A DNA stretch of 41,154 nucleotides from Hirudo medicinalis (Eukaryota; Annelida; Clitellata; Hirudinida; Hirudinidae). Location: assembly GCA_011800805.1 (NCBI GenBank), contig MPNW01001004.1:1-41154 (forward strand), in the 5' to 3' direction. Numbering within the stretch: the first letter of the stretch is position 1; each line of letters starts with the position of its first letter. Below are positions 11,301-23,829 of this stretch, piece after piece. A program made the position numbers and the translations under genes. The notes beneath the pieces were generated by a model, which was not told where the DNA came from, did no database searches, and was given only the letters and a program-made list of their open reading frames with translations.

Positions 11301-11402
11301 TAAAACCACAAAATTAACTTCTTAATTAAGCAAATAAAAAATCTCTCCTCAAGAAAGAGTAACAATTAAAAGATAAGCTCTTGATTTAAACTCCGCTTAC
11401 AT
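8308..11402 (-). CDS. TnI: Troponin I, nine coding exons with split start codon
   Basis: Coding exons, 5' to 3' on the minus strand: 11402-11401 (AT of the start codon), 11253-11244, 11031-10972, 10424-10304, 9515-9415, 9183-9140, 8958-8923, 8700-8595, 8475-8308. All donors and acceptors are GT/AG and phases agree; total 215 residues. The product begins MPPAKQPKKKKG and contains LTPEKKKLL, KAAEELKKQQ, VKELHAVVARLEEEKYD (the coiled-coil troponin-T-binding region), INELNIKVNDIKGKF and KPMLKKVAK (the inhibitory/actin-binding region), then KKPDWSL, a C-terminal motif typical of invertebrate TnI. It is the inhibitory subunit of the thin-filament troponin complex in striated or obliquely striated muscle. 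Odd: the protein ends in 24 consecutive Glu (8311-8382), and AATAAA overlaps the stop codon (8307-8312). Intron tandem repeats are listed separately. Confidence 0.9.
8751..8850. repeat. 25-bp tandem repeat, four exact-length copies
   Basis: Units of TGTTTGTGTTGGTAAACAA plus TAACA repeat four times; two copies carry a TAT for TAA change. It sits in the troponin I intron between exons 8700-8595 and 8958-8923, next to the acceptor of the former. Confidence 0.95.
10773..10868. repeat. 16-bp tandem repeat, six copies
   Basis: AATAATGTGATTACAT repeats six times; copy five has C for A. It lies in the troponin I intron between exons 10424-10304 and 11031-10972. Confidence 0.95.
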
Positions 11403-11652
11403 GTCGAACGTGAGGTGATGATGATGATAGGACGCTTAACTCGATTCAAGACTCGAAAAGCAAACCGGGGACTCGACAGAACGAGAATGAGGAGAAACGA
11501 TCCCAACCGGAGAAGAAATATTCGAGGAAAGAAACTTTTGCAGCCGCGGTCGGTTGCTGTTGCTCAGCAGAACTCGAGAGGAGATGAGAGGAGGAACTTC
11601 GTAGCGTGCAAGAAGGAGTTCACGCTCGATGGTCTGTGCACGCAGACTGAGG

Positions 11653-11660
11653 CATTTATG
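11653..11660 (-). promoter_or_regulatory. Candidate TATA-like box of troponin I
   Basis: On the minus strand CATAAATG lies about 250 bp upstream of the split start codon, followed by a GC-richer, CT-rich stretch (11640-11420) that looks like a 5' UTR exon ending at the donor CGACAT|GTAAGC. Weak match to TATA, so low confidence. Confidence 0.3.
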
Positions 11661-11761
11661 AACCCAGCATAGGAATATTTACATAGCAATCGGATGAAAA
11701 TTTTCAGGGTGCCGATACTGGAGAGCATCATAACCGTGGCCGACACCATAGTAACCACAAC

Positions 11762-11809
11762 ACTATCATCATCATCATCGTCGTCGTCATCGTCATCATC
11801 ATCATCATC

Positions 11810-11841
<32 letters not shown>

Positions 11842-12074
11842 CATCACCACCACCATCATCATCATCATCATCATCATCATTAATTGAGTGACGATGAAAG
11901 AATATTGTGCTAAAGATTGGATGTTCAAGATAAGATTTGAGCCTGCTGAGCTTAATCGAGCCTTGAATATCACGTTGCTAACTAATTTCTAGGCTCTGGT
12001 CTGCATAACAATAACAATAATAAAAAAAAATAATATAAAAAAATAATAAAGTTACGAATAATAAGAATAATAAG

Positions 12075-12114
<40 letters not shown>

Positions 12115-12199
12115 CCATGTTGATTAATAAATAATAACATTAATGAAACATTTTCATTACGTAATATAATGCAATTATTATGCAACAACAACAACAACA

Positions 12200-12242
<43 letters not shown>

Positions 12243-13007
12243 TAATAATAATTTATAATCAACGACTGATGATAATTCGTTAGTCGTGGTTATTAACTTG
12301 GGCTTGATTAGCAAACTCCTAATTGAGCGGCCACGAAAACCATNATGGATGGATGGATGGATGGATGGATGGATGGATGGATGGATGGATGGATGGATGG
12401 ATGGTAATAAAAGAAATGAAGAGAACTAGTAATTTTCCAGGTGTTTCTTGTTATAAATATTGATGAATGCCTGGCTAATCATTTCATTCTACAATCTTAA
12501 TTAAGATTAAAAGCATTTTAATTGGCCGTTAATAACTCATATCCTTAATCAATTAAGTAATTATGGAGTTAGAATGATTAAAGAATTTATTAGTTTAAAA
12601 TTAATTAACCTAAATAATAATCATGACAAAATTAATAATGATGATGATAATTTTTATAATGATGATGAAAATAATAATAATATTAATAATGATGATAATG
12701 ATAATAACATCAACCTATCGACATTCATTGAGATGTTGTTTGAGTCGTCAGTCAGTAGTTGAGTATGTTGCAACATTTCACGCATTCAACTTCTTCAGCT
12801 TCCTTGGATCTATAAATAGATCCTTATTCTGTTATTCTGCCGAGATGAATAGCGAAGGTATGCCGAAGAGGACGACGACGACGATGATGATGATGGTCGT
12901 GATGATGATGACGACGACGATGATGACGGTGGTCGTGATGATGACGACGACGACGATGATGATGATGATGATGATGACGACGACGACGACGACGACGATG
13001 ATGATGT

Positions 13008-13049
<42 letters not shown>

Positions 13050-13061
13050 CGGTGGTGATGG
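11762..13061. repeat. Microsatellite cluster upstream of troponin I
   Basis: Successive simple repeats: CAT/CGT tract 11762-11880, (TAA)n about 12076-12112 and 12205-12252, (GGAT)n 12345-12403 directly after a single N at 12344, and compound GAC/GAT 12871-13052. Open frames rich in Ser, Met, Leu or Thr here are repeat translations. Unique DNA between them shows no gene. Confidence 0.85.
12806..12823. promoter_or_regulatory. Palindromic MEF2/TATA-like element
   Basis: GGATCTAT-AA-ATAGATCC is an 8-bp perfect inverted repeat whose core CTATAAATAG (12810-12819) fits the MEF2 consensus CTA(A/T)4TAG and also reads as a TATA box on the plus strand. It lies 1.4 kb upstream of the troponin I start, a plausible muscle enhancer position; function is inference. 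Confidence 0.35.
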
Positions 13062-13699
13062 CAAATTATGATTAAATAATGCTATTTTATGATTGAATGA
13101 CTGAAATTGGTTTCACATGAATGATTGGTGAATTATGATTGAGTGATGCGTTATGAATGATTGGTGAATTATTTTTACGAATAGAAGAAATAAATCACTA
13201 GCCACTTGACCGTATTGTTACAAATGAGGCTCAAGTGAAGGTGGTAACTCATGTCACATTTGAGGAAATTATTCAAACTTTATGATTACGGGTCAAGCAG
13301 GGCTCGGAATTAATCCTTCTTGACCCTGGCTGAGGTCAAGTGGATGACCTTTCAACATGGGGTTTATAATTTATGAATGTACAGTATGTAGTTGGAGAGG
13401 TATTTGGCAAAATTTTAATAACAATTTGTAAACGAGTTTATCGCCGATACAAAGATTATCAAGGAATGTTTATCAATGGATCATCGTGTATTTGAGGAAA
13501 TTTCTAAACCAAAATACGAAAAAAATTCGTTCGAAGTTTGTTACAAAAATATTTTTAAAAATAGTTTAAGGTGTCGAAATGATGTCAGAAAATTCTGCAA
13601 AAACAACAAGTTTGAATTCTGATTAAAAAAAAAACAACAAAACAACAAACAAAGCCAACCAACAATAGTGCATACAATAAACAGCAACATGTAATAAAG

Positions 13700-13700
<1 letters not shown>
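13062..13700. other. Intergenic, no gene seen
   Basis: AT-rich unique sequence with no open frame worth reporting; it leads into a (TAA)n tract at about 13701-13753. Confidence 0.5.
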
Positions 13701-15772
<2,072 letters not shown>

Positions 15773-16325
15773 TATACAAAGATGTAATTAATGATGCCAT
15801 CTCTAATGAATGATTTACTTCTGCTGTAATTATATTGTTATTACATTGGTTCATTAACTCATTTTAATTTATCATTTGTTAAATACTTACGTTTTGCCAC
15901 GGAACAACATTTATAAGAAATTGTTATTATTGTAATTTCTTTTAATTCCAGCTGCAATATTTTCCTTTTAAATAAAATGCCTGAAATGATCGTAAAAAGA
16001 AGAATTATGAAGAAGATATTCTCAATATATTCACGGAGACACCTAAGTAAAAAATATAACAAAATACCATCAAAACAACATCGAATTAAAAAGTACATCA
16101 AAATTACATGAAAATCAATTCGTGAATTAAAGGAGCATCAGTAATTGCTGAGAAGTTCTTAAAGCACGAACACGTAATTGCAAGCGATTGGGAATGGATT
16201 ATTTCGTTGGAGGAAGAAGCAGAACTTCACTCATGCGCTTGAAAGCCGTTTGAAGAAATCCGAAAAGCTCTTAAGCAGAATTTAAGTTTGATGTTTCCCA
16301 TCATCGCCTTCCGCATCCCGATGGA
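15773..16325. other. Upstream region of neuropeptide F gene
   Basis: No coding exon seen. AT-rich at first, becoming more mixed in the last 200 bp before the TATA box at 16326. Confidence 0.45.
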
Positions 16326-16333
16326 TATAAATA
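16326..16333 (+). promoter_or_regulatory. TATA box of neuropeptide F gene
   Basis: TATAAATA, followed about 25-30 bp downstream by a likely start site and a short exon ending at the donor GAGAAG|GTGGGT (exon end 16388). That exon would splice to the acceptor CAACAG at 17265, 21 bp before the start codon. Confidence 0.6.
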
Positions 16334-17285
16334 GACCTGGAGACAGCCATTGAGACCAAGTTGTCTCCACGTGGAAGATCACGAGAAGGTGGGTGAAGTT
16401 TGAACATTCAACAGCGTTTAACTGTTCAGGAGTTCCTGAGTCTTGCTTTCAAAGAGGTTGAATTGTAACTTTTCTTGGGACTGACTAGGTTTTGTTTTAG
16501 TGGATCTGTAGGTGTTGTCATGCTCTTGTTGTTTCACGTCTTGTCCCAGTATTAATAGTGCAACTAAGTAATTTTATTTTCACTTTGGAATTTTCAATCA
16601 TATGTACGAAAGTCGATGATCCCTGCTTTTGCAAATATTAAAAATTTGATATTAAATTGCAGGTCATAAACCAATATTTGAACGAAAAGAATTTTATTTT
16701 ATTTGAACCAATAGTTGCCATGTTTTATGAGCATTTTTTCAAATTTTATAGATGTCCGAGGTTGAGGATTGAATTTTTAGCTGTGAATTTATTCCAAAGA
16801 AATTCGTGATTGTTATTTGTTATTATTCAACATTTGAAGACCAAATGATTTCTTGATGGCAAATGAACAAAAGAAACAAATGAGAAGTTAAATTGTGGAA
16901 TAAAAATGGTTCAATGAGGATTTACAATCCAATATTATTTTCTTTTAAACATCTTCTCAAACAAATCGCTCAAAATTACAAAATTACTGTTTTGAAATGT
17001 AATCAACGTAATCGAGTTAATAAGGTTGTAAATAAGATTTGTTTTTATATTATATTTAATATAATACTGATATTTAATATAATACTTTCATAAAATTCCT
17101 GACAACAGTCACGATTAATGGACTTTTCAGGATTTTTCGGAATTATAACGACTTAATCAAAAACAACAAACAATCGTATTTTTCTGTATTTCAATCTGCT
17201 CTTGAATTTCCTGCACGTCCAATTCAGAACAAATCCTTCCTTATTTACTTGATCATCTTCAACAGACTTGCACTACCTGACCCCA

Positions 17286-17796
17286 ATGAAGATACTTACA
17301 ACCCTTGCACTCCTCACGTTCATCGTGGTCTGTGAATCCTTCCTTGGGGAGACTTTGGGTCGCTCGATCGGAGAAAATGTTCCGCTCCTCCACTCGAAAC
17401 TCGAAGGATTTTCAAAAGAATTGGGCAAAGGAAACTTTGACGACATCGACATGGAGGAGAGGTACGTTTTCAAGGACCAGGATGATTTTCTTGAGTACAT
17501 CAGAGAACTTCAGCGGCGATATGCTCTTCTTGTTGGAAGGCCAAGGTCTTTTAGTCGTTATGATTTAATTTGTTTAAAGATAAAAACTTTGGATCCTTAA
17601 TCTGTTATTAAATTGTTTTGCTTCGCTTAAATTACTTTTACTGCTTAATAATGTTAATAATGTCCATCAAGTAACCTATCAATAATTGGCTGGAATGACT
17701 TGATATTTTATAAACACATCCAACATTTTGATGCTGCTCAGGTTCGGGAGGAGCGTCAGAAGCATTCCAAGAACAGGTGGCGATTACTTCTACTGA
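17286..17796 (+). CDS. NPF: Neuropeptide F (NPY-family) precursor
   Basis: Two coding exons, 17286-17545 and 17742-17796; 104 residues. An N-terminal signal peptide (MKILTTLALLTFIVVCES) precedes a pro-region, then the C-terminal NPF block: DFLEYIRELQRRY, LLVGRPRFG and a basic Arg, followed by a short tail ending GGDYFY. Gly after RPRF is the amide donor, so the mature peptide should end RPRF-amide and act on NPF/NPY-type G-protein-coupled receptors in feeding and arousal circuits. The intron falls after the second base of the Arg codon in R-P-R|F, the position conserved in NPY/NPF genes across Bilateria. Odd: the usual Pro-rich N-terminal half of the mature peptide is not evident, and an Arg in MEERYVF could be a monobasic cleavage site giving a peptide of about 31 residues. 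Failure to splice would replace the Phe-Gly end. Confidence 0.92.
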
Positions 17797-17921
17797 GCAA
17801 CATTTCTCTCTTCTTAGATGAAATTTTTAAGCCGATTCATTGAATCAAGTAATTAAAATTGAATTATTTATTTCAAAGTTATTTTTGATGAATTTTTATT
17901 ATTTATTTAGTGAAATGTTGC

Positions 17922-17927
17922 AATAAA
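17922..17927 (+). terminator. Poly(A) signal of neuropeptide F gene
   Basis: AATAAA 126 bp after the stop codon. Confidence 0.6.
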
Positions 17928-19302
17928 CGGCTGAGTTACTATTTTGTAAAAAAAAAGCATATTTTTGATTATAAATCCTTTTAAAACTCTGGTTTTAAAA
18001 AGAAAGAACTATTTTGCGACGTTTGTTGAATGAATTAATTAAAAATGTTGATGTTAGCTTTAATATTTGTAATAACAAACTCACAATACTAGTTGATAAT
18101 CTATTTCCGAAACATATTAAAATGTAATTACATTAAAAGTTTACGAAAAAAAAATACATTATGACGTCTGATTAGAAGAAAATAATAATAATAAAATAAT
18201 AATCAGAAATTGAATGCACCTCCATCGATGACACGACAACGAAACAAACTTAGGTTATTAAGAAACCCTTCATTTATTTTTAAATTCAAAATATGCGTTT
18301 TCTCTCGGGTATCGTAAATTTTCTGATGAGGTTTTTTTTCGTTATAAATAAAATCTACTATTTATATTTAAAATCTATTTTGACAAGAAATTGTTTATTA
18401 ACAGATGTAATGCTTAAATATTTTTAAAAACTTCCATGCTCTTTTATGTATAGTATATGTATGTATAGTTACTAATTACAAACACTTAATTACAGCTTAA
18501 TTATAATTTTACAAAATATAATCAAACATTCAGGCGATGAATTTTGGAGCAAAACATTTGATCAACAATTTGTTCACTGCAGCTTCATTCATCGTGGTTC
18601 TCATAAAAATGTAAAACTTCGTAATTTCCAGCGTTTGATTCTCCATTGCATTTCATTCGTAACTTGTTAAAAAAAAAATTGTTTTTAAATATTTTATCCT
18701 TGCACCTGGTTATTCACACACAAACAATTGTCTGCAGGTTCAAAGGTTCAAAGCAATCGGAAACGCTTTGAACTTTCGTTAGAATCACATTTTGACTCCA
18801 AATAATGCATTCTAATAATGCTTTCAATTTAAAGCGACTGTTAAAATATCTAACCATTGAAGTTTATGAAAACTGTGAATAATTAAAATTAATATTATTC
18901 TAAAATGATATTCACATTTTAAATGTTACAAATGTTATCATTTAAAATTAAATTATAATATTTATTCAAGTGACCAATGACGCAGATATAAATGGCAGAC
19001 ATGGCAAAATAAAGTAAATAGCCTCTGACTAAACTGTGACCTTAAAATTGTGATACGTGGTTATATCCTCTGGTCGTTGAATTTATATTATGCCTGCATG
19101 ATTTGAATAACTAGGAAATTAAATGCCCACCAGCTGTAAATGCTGCTTTAAAAGCCGTGGATCTCAAGAATTCACCATCGGTTTTGACATCAGGTTACAT
19201 TGAAACCGATAAAAGTTAAATAAAAACCAATTTTGTGTTGATAAATTTATTACAAAAAAATTAAAACAAACGTTTTAATCAAGATTTAAAACGTGAATTA
19301 CA
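17928..19302. other. Intergenic, AT-rich, no gene seen
   Basis: No open frame of note and no recognised repeat. The end (acceptor ATTACAG at 19302) may close a 5' UTR intron of the next gene. Confidence 0.45.
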
Positions 19303-19325
19303 GGTCAATTATTTGAGAATTAAAG

Positions 19326-20072
19326 ATGAAAGTTCTGCTCTTGATATGCACTTTTTACTTGCTCCAGGGAACAACGTCACATCCCAAAAGTCAGTATCTT
19401 TCTTGTCTAACATAATGTTTGAATATAAAAACAAATTTTCAGTCCGATTAAAAATAGAATTTTTATTAGGTACCCAAGTTGAAAATAAATCTGACGAGGT
19501 AATTTTTAACCTTTCACACGATCATACAAACATGCAACTAACGTAGAAGTAAATAGCTGTTAACAACTCTATTATAATATCATTCTTCAATATTAAACGT
19601 AACCAAACTGATTTTCAAATTAAAGCAGATTTATCTCAGTATTTCCGCCACCAAGAATGACAAAGGTTCTGAAAATTCAAAGTCTTACGAAGAAACCATT
19701 GCTTCAATCAACAACCACAGAATCAGGTCAAAGGGACAGAGTTACAGGGAATCCGGTAACAACTCCGCCTACAAAATCAACAACATAAGACATGAGGACG
19801 AAACCAAACTCGTAACGCAAACTTCAAAAGATGTGCAACCTTCCTACATTGTCCCTGGCGCTTATGAAAACAAGTACAACAAAAGAAATGTTCTTGCTAA
19901 AGATAAAGAAGAAAATTACGAAAGAAAATATAACAATAACAATAACAATAACAATAACCTTCCTTTAATCCGTGACCAATCTTCATCAACAATCATTCAG
20001 CTCTATGATGGCAGCGAATTTCTAGGCAATTCAGAAGCATCAGGAAATTCTACATATCAGAGAATAGATTGA
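19326..20072 (+). CDS. Secreted Asn-rich precursor, unrecognised
   Basis: Three exons with matching phases: 19326-19389, 19443-19498, 19629-20072; 187 residues. It begins with a clear signal peptide (MKVLLLICTFYLLQGTTS), followed by a hydrophilic protein rich in Asn, Ser, Lys and Tyr, with a pure nine-Asn run encoded by AAC/AAT codons, basic sites (KYNKRN, ENYERKY) and no cysteines after the signal peptide. I do not recognise a family. It lies 1.5 kb downstream of the NPF gene on the same strand, but no shared sequence suggests a tandem duplicate. It could be a neuropeptide or other secretory precursor, or a mucous, silk or cocoon-type secreted protein; the dibasic KR alone does not decide. 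AATAAA at 20136-20141 fits as its poly(A) signal. Confidence 0.65.
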
Positions 20073-20394
20073 AAGATTATATATTATCTTATATATTTTT
20101 GAATTTGAAGAACTTTAGCTTAAAGTTAAGCAGTTAATAAATTTAAAGTTGTTGAGCACCTGAATTTTGTTTAATCGCTCTAAAAGTTTATTGTTTTCTA
20201 TGACTTATAAACAGAATTGGTCCTGCTACAGACAAACTCACAAAGCAAAATAACAAAAAAGCATTTTCCATTAGCATTAATAACATGAATATATTTGATG
20301 CTAATAATGCTAAGAGTTATTGAAGAAATCGAAAATGATTGGAAGAATATGTTGTGATAAATAAATGAATGGTTTACATTTACATTTATTTAAC

Positions 20395-20482
20395 CTATCT
20401 CCAAGATTCACAGTACGGGACCTGGGGACAACAAAGGTCCTATTGCACGATGATTGCAAAGTGACTCTACCAGGAATAGTTG
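20395..20482 (-). mobile_element. LINE reverse-transcriptase tail fragment
   Basis: On the minus strand a short frame reads NRTFVVPRSRTVNLGDR, which resembles the conserved end of many non-LTR retrotransposon ORF2 proteins (VPRxRT..GDR before the PxxWN motif). Only about 30 residues survive. Confidence 0.4.
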
Positions 20483-20690
20483 AGGCACTTTTCAAAAAGA
20501 ACAGTCAGCCTTATATACTAACAGCAAAATTTTGAAAGTGATTCTATCTTGAATTTTTAGCTAGTGCAGGATTCGTAGGAGGACATGGTCTGAGGAATTT
20601 CCTCCATAGATGTTTGTAATTATTAATTAACAATGAAGCATTGATTTTTTAAACGAATTTTTATTGATGCATTAAGCATAATGCCAACAT

Positions 20691-21312
20691 TTAGTTTAGC
20701 TGGTCTTTCGTGGGCTTGCTGACTTCCATTTTGTTCTGCTTTTGCTGCCTTTTAAATACTCTCGGTCTTCTAGTCTTGAGTGGCTGACGAAAAGTCTTGC
20801 CTGTGCCCTCTTTTTTCTCTACAGTTCTACGAGGGATGGTCTCTGCCCTGTCAGAGACGAACTTCATCTTCATTTGTCTACCGTCGAGTGCCACGTTATT
20901 AAATTTCTTCATCGCCATCGTAGCATCAGTGTGTCTAAAGAATATCACCTCTCCAGTACCAGTGCTGGTGCCGTCCTNGTCTACCGTCGAGTGCCACGTT
21001 ATTAAATTTCTTCATCGCCATCGTAGCATCAGTGTGTCTAAAGAATATCACCTCTCCAGTACCAGTGCTGGTGCCGTCCTCCCTGAAAAAGACTGCGGCT
21101 TTCCTGACGACACCGATTGTGCTGAAAAGAGACTCCAGGTCCTTACCAGTCACGCTGTAGCGCAGGTTGTCGACGAGAATCCTGCACTTACTGTCGTTGG
21201 CCGACGTCTTCTTGGCGATGATTCTTCTCGCGTCCATGGGTGGCCTCTTCTTGTCTCTCCTCTTAATCGAGTCATAGTCAACCTCCATTCTCATCAATTT
21301 CGAAGTGGCCAT
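20691..21312 (-). CDS. ALYREF-like mRNA export adaptor, intronless
   Basis: A single RRM: the RNP2-like strand RILVDNLRYSV, helix DLESLFSTIG, and RNP1-like strand GEVIFFRHTDATMAMKKFNN. A short N-terminal MEVDYDSIKRRDKK resembles the UAP56-binding motif of Aly/REF proteins, which load export factors on mRNA in the nucleus. As drawn the frame is broken by a 102-bp exact direct duplication (20876-20977 and 20979-21080) around a single N at 20978. Removing 103 bases gives a length divisible by three (172 residues), so the break is probably an assembly artefact. No introns, and the basic regions are Lys/Arg-rich, not RGG-rich; the C-terminal QLN looks like a truncated second UAP56-binding motif. 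It could be a retrocopy or a diverged RRM protein. Confidence 0.75.
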
Positions 21313-22439
21313 GACAAATGCTAGGGCTCGTAAACTAAGTCAAGTACTTTAAATCTACCGATCGATGTGTTGTTAGGATAGCATGACGATTAGTCGTCGA
21401 CGATCGATTTCTTTTAGCGGAAAAGACACTAAATATAAATGTTATGATTACTACTTTTTTCGATTAATTTGATGCTGACCATTTTTTTAAATTTCATTTT
21501 TTCGTATTTATGATTATTGAAGGTGATGAATTCTTGTCTCCGAGCCAGGTGCATTGAAATCCCCGCAGATAACGAACGAGTTAATATAAGTTTTTGAGTT
21601 GATATGAGCTTTACGAGAACTTTGACAAACTCTTATTAATATAACATATTTGAAGCTTATAAAATTATTAGGTAACTGAAAATTCTAAAACCAAATAAAA
21701 TATGGATTCCTAATATTCAATACCTGTCAAACATTTTTAATTTTTTTTGGTTTTAGATAATATTTATATTATTTGGATTACAGAAGCTTTTCAAAATAGA
21801 ATTTGTATGTTTTTATTTGACGTTACTTTTTTCAAATATTGCGTATATGTTTTGATTTGCGCTTTCTGATTTCTGTGAATAGTGAAAGCAATAATTCTAA
21901 TCTGAATAAGTATTTTATTTTAAAGATTTATTAAATGTAAAGAAATTTATTTTGTCAACAAATTAATCACCATTAGGTGATATTAACGGCTTGATTATTT
22001 ATCAGGCTTATATCAAATCATTCACTTTAAAGAGAAAATGAAATAAGCGAAAGGCCCTAGCATTGCAGAATGGTCCTTACCTCAATTTGCTGTCCTTGGT
22101 TCTTGTTGTTGCTAATAATTTTGTGTCATCCTCTGATCTTAGGCTATCAGATATTAACGGAACTCGATGTGTCGGATGCACGAACTGTTAAACTAGGTTA
22201 ACGATGCTGTTTTCAATGATATTTTCGTTAAACTGAGTTGAGAGGCTATGAACAAGATAATCACGATATTAATCACTGAAGCTGCTAAAAACACATTGCA
22301 GCTCTACACCCTTTTTCAAGATCTGTTATTTAACAAAGTGAAGGTCTCGTTAAGCTTTCTTACAAGAAACTGACTGATACTCTTGGTTTACTAATGCAAA
22401 AGATATATTAATTCCATCAAATTCAATTGTGACATTGTA
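21313..22439. other. Intergenic between ALYREF-like gene and LINE remnant
   Basis: The first 110 bp upstream of the ALYREF-like start are GC-richer and contain CGATCGAT-type words, a likely promoter region without a definable TATA box. The rest is AT-rich with no coding signal that I can defend. Confidence 0.4.
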
Positions 22440-23250
22440 CATGTGCATAATGTCATGAACACTGAACTTGGAAAAGTGGCTGTTGCAATCTATCACTCCA
22501 TGTAAAAGAAACAGTTTATACGATATTCCATAATTCCAGGAAGAAATTATGCCTGGGTGATCTTTCTACATGTATTGCTGGTTCTCTCACATCCCATGTT
22601 GGCTTTTGTAGGTTTCTTGAGCTTATTGTGGACGAACATCTCTCTTTCAAATTGCACATTCAGCACTTAATCAGTAAGATTTCCAGTAACATTGGCATAA
22701 TTTCACGCATAAAAAATACGCTATATTAATACAAAAACAACTATCACTTTACATCCATCTTTATGTATCTTTATTTATCACTTTACATACTCCCTCTTAC
22801 ATCCATATCTAAATTACTGCAACCTAATCTGGGCGTCCATTTGCTCTACTATCTAACGTCCTTTACTAATTCTTCAAAAAAAATGTTTACGTGTTCCGTT
22901 ATGCTTCCCTTGCAATACTCACACACAGCCTGTTTTTAAACAATTAAAGATATTTAAAGTCCATCAAATAAATCACTTTCGTGCAAGTATTCTCATGTAT
23001 AAACTATATGTTGCCTGTTCCATTTGATCCTGTGTTTTCAAAGATCATCTGTGCATTCGCATAACGTGCGTTCATCTCAAAATTACAGACCTGTTTTTGC
23101 TAAATCCAATATCAAACGTCAATTCTTTGCCTGTGACCAAGAATGTATGCTAGGATTCCACTAAATATTACTAATCAGCCAAACTTATATGCTTTCAAAC
23201 GTCTAATTAAACAGCTCAGCATAGACTCACCACTGTTTCTTAACCAATTC
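22440..23250 (+). mobile_element. Decayed non-LTR retrotransposon (LINE) RT thumb region
   Basis: Broken frames carry pieces typical of Jockey/CR1-type ORF2 after the catalytic core: VDEHLSFKLHIQHLISKISS and GIISRIKNTL, then SLYIPSY, and further scraps to about 23230. Stops and shifts are frequent, so it is inactive. The upstream RT core is not recognisable here. Confidence 0.6.
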
Positions 23251-23829
23251 CATGCACTAACATTTCTTCACCCATTAAGTTCATGCTTGGTATTGGACGT
23301 CCATCAGCGGGAATTTCCCCCCTTAGGAATTTCTATTCCGGTTATCACTTCAGTCTTTAGTTGATTTAGTTGGTTTATTTTGATTCACGAAACTTAAATT
23401 TCAATAGGCATGGAGGTTATCAGACTGTGTTTTCTAATTTTCATAATTTTCCCAAAATTTTCTGTTCTTCATGTTTATCCAAGCTTTGTTTCCTTGGTTT
23501 GTTTATTTTAATTTTTAAACTGTTCGCTGTCAATCTATTTATAGTCTCTCAAGGCCATTCTAGTCATATTCTAAATTTTTTGAATTGAACTATTAATTCT
23601 TCATTATTGTTGTCCATATTTTCTTTAGCCTTGGGTTATTGGAATATTTCAATGTTAGGTCTTTAAATTAAGTCAAATTTTTAAAGCTAATATGAAATGA
23701 AACCGAACTTTATCAACCTTCTTCATAAAATATGAAAATTAGTTTGAGATTGTGAACTTAAACAAAAAGCCATTCTATGAATTATTCCATAAAATTTAGG
23801 AAGAATTTAATGGTACTAATTGATTATAG

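Noticed and set aside
11415..11672. 85-codon Arg-rich open frame on the plus strand
   Set aside because: Antisense to the likely 5' UTR of troponin I; no domain, and the start is in a short repeat.
12810..13075. Poly-Ser and poly-Met frames, and a possible plus-strand gene behind the TATA-like palindrome
   Set aside because: The frame is almost entirely GAC/GAT repeat; no exon structure follows.
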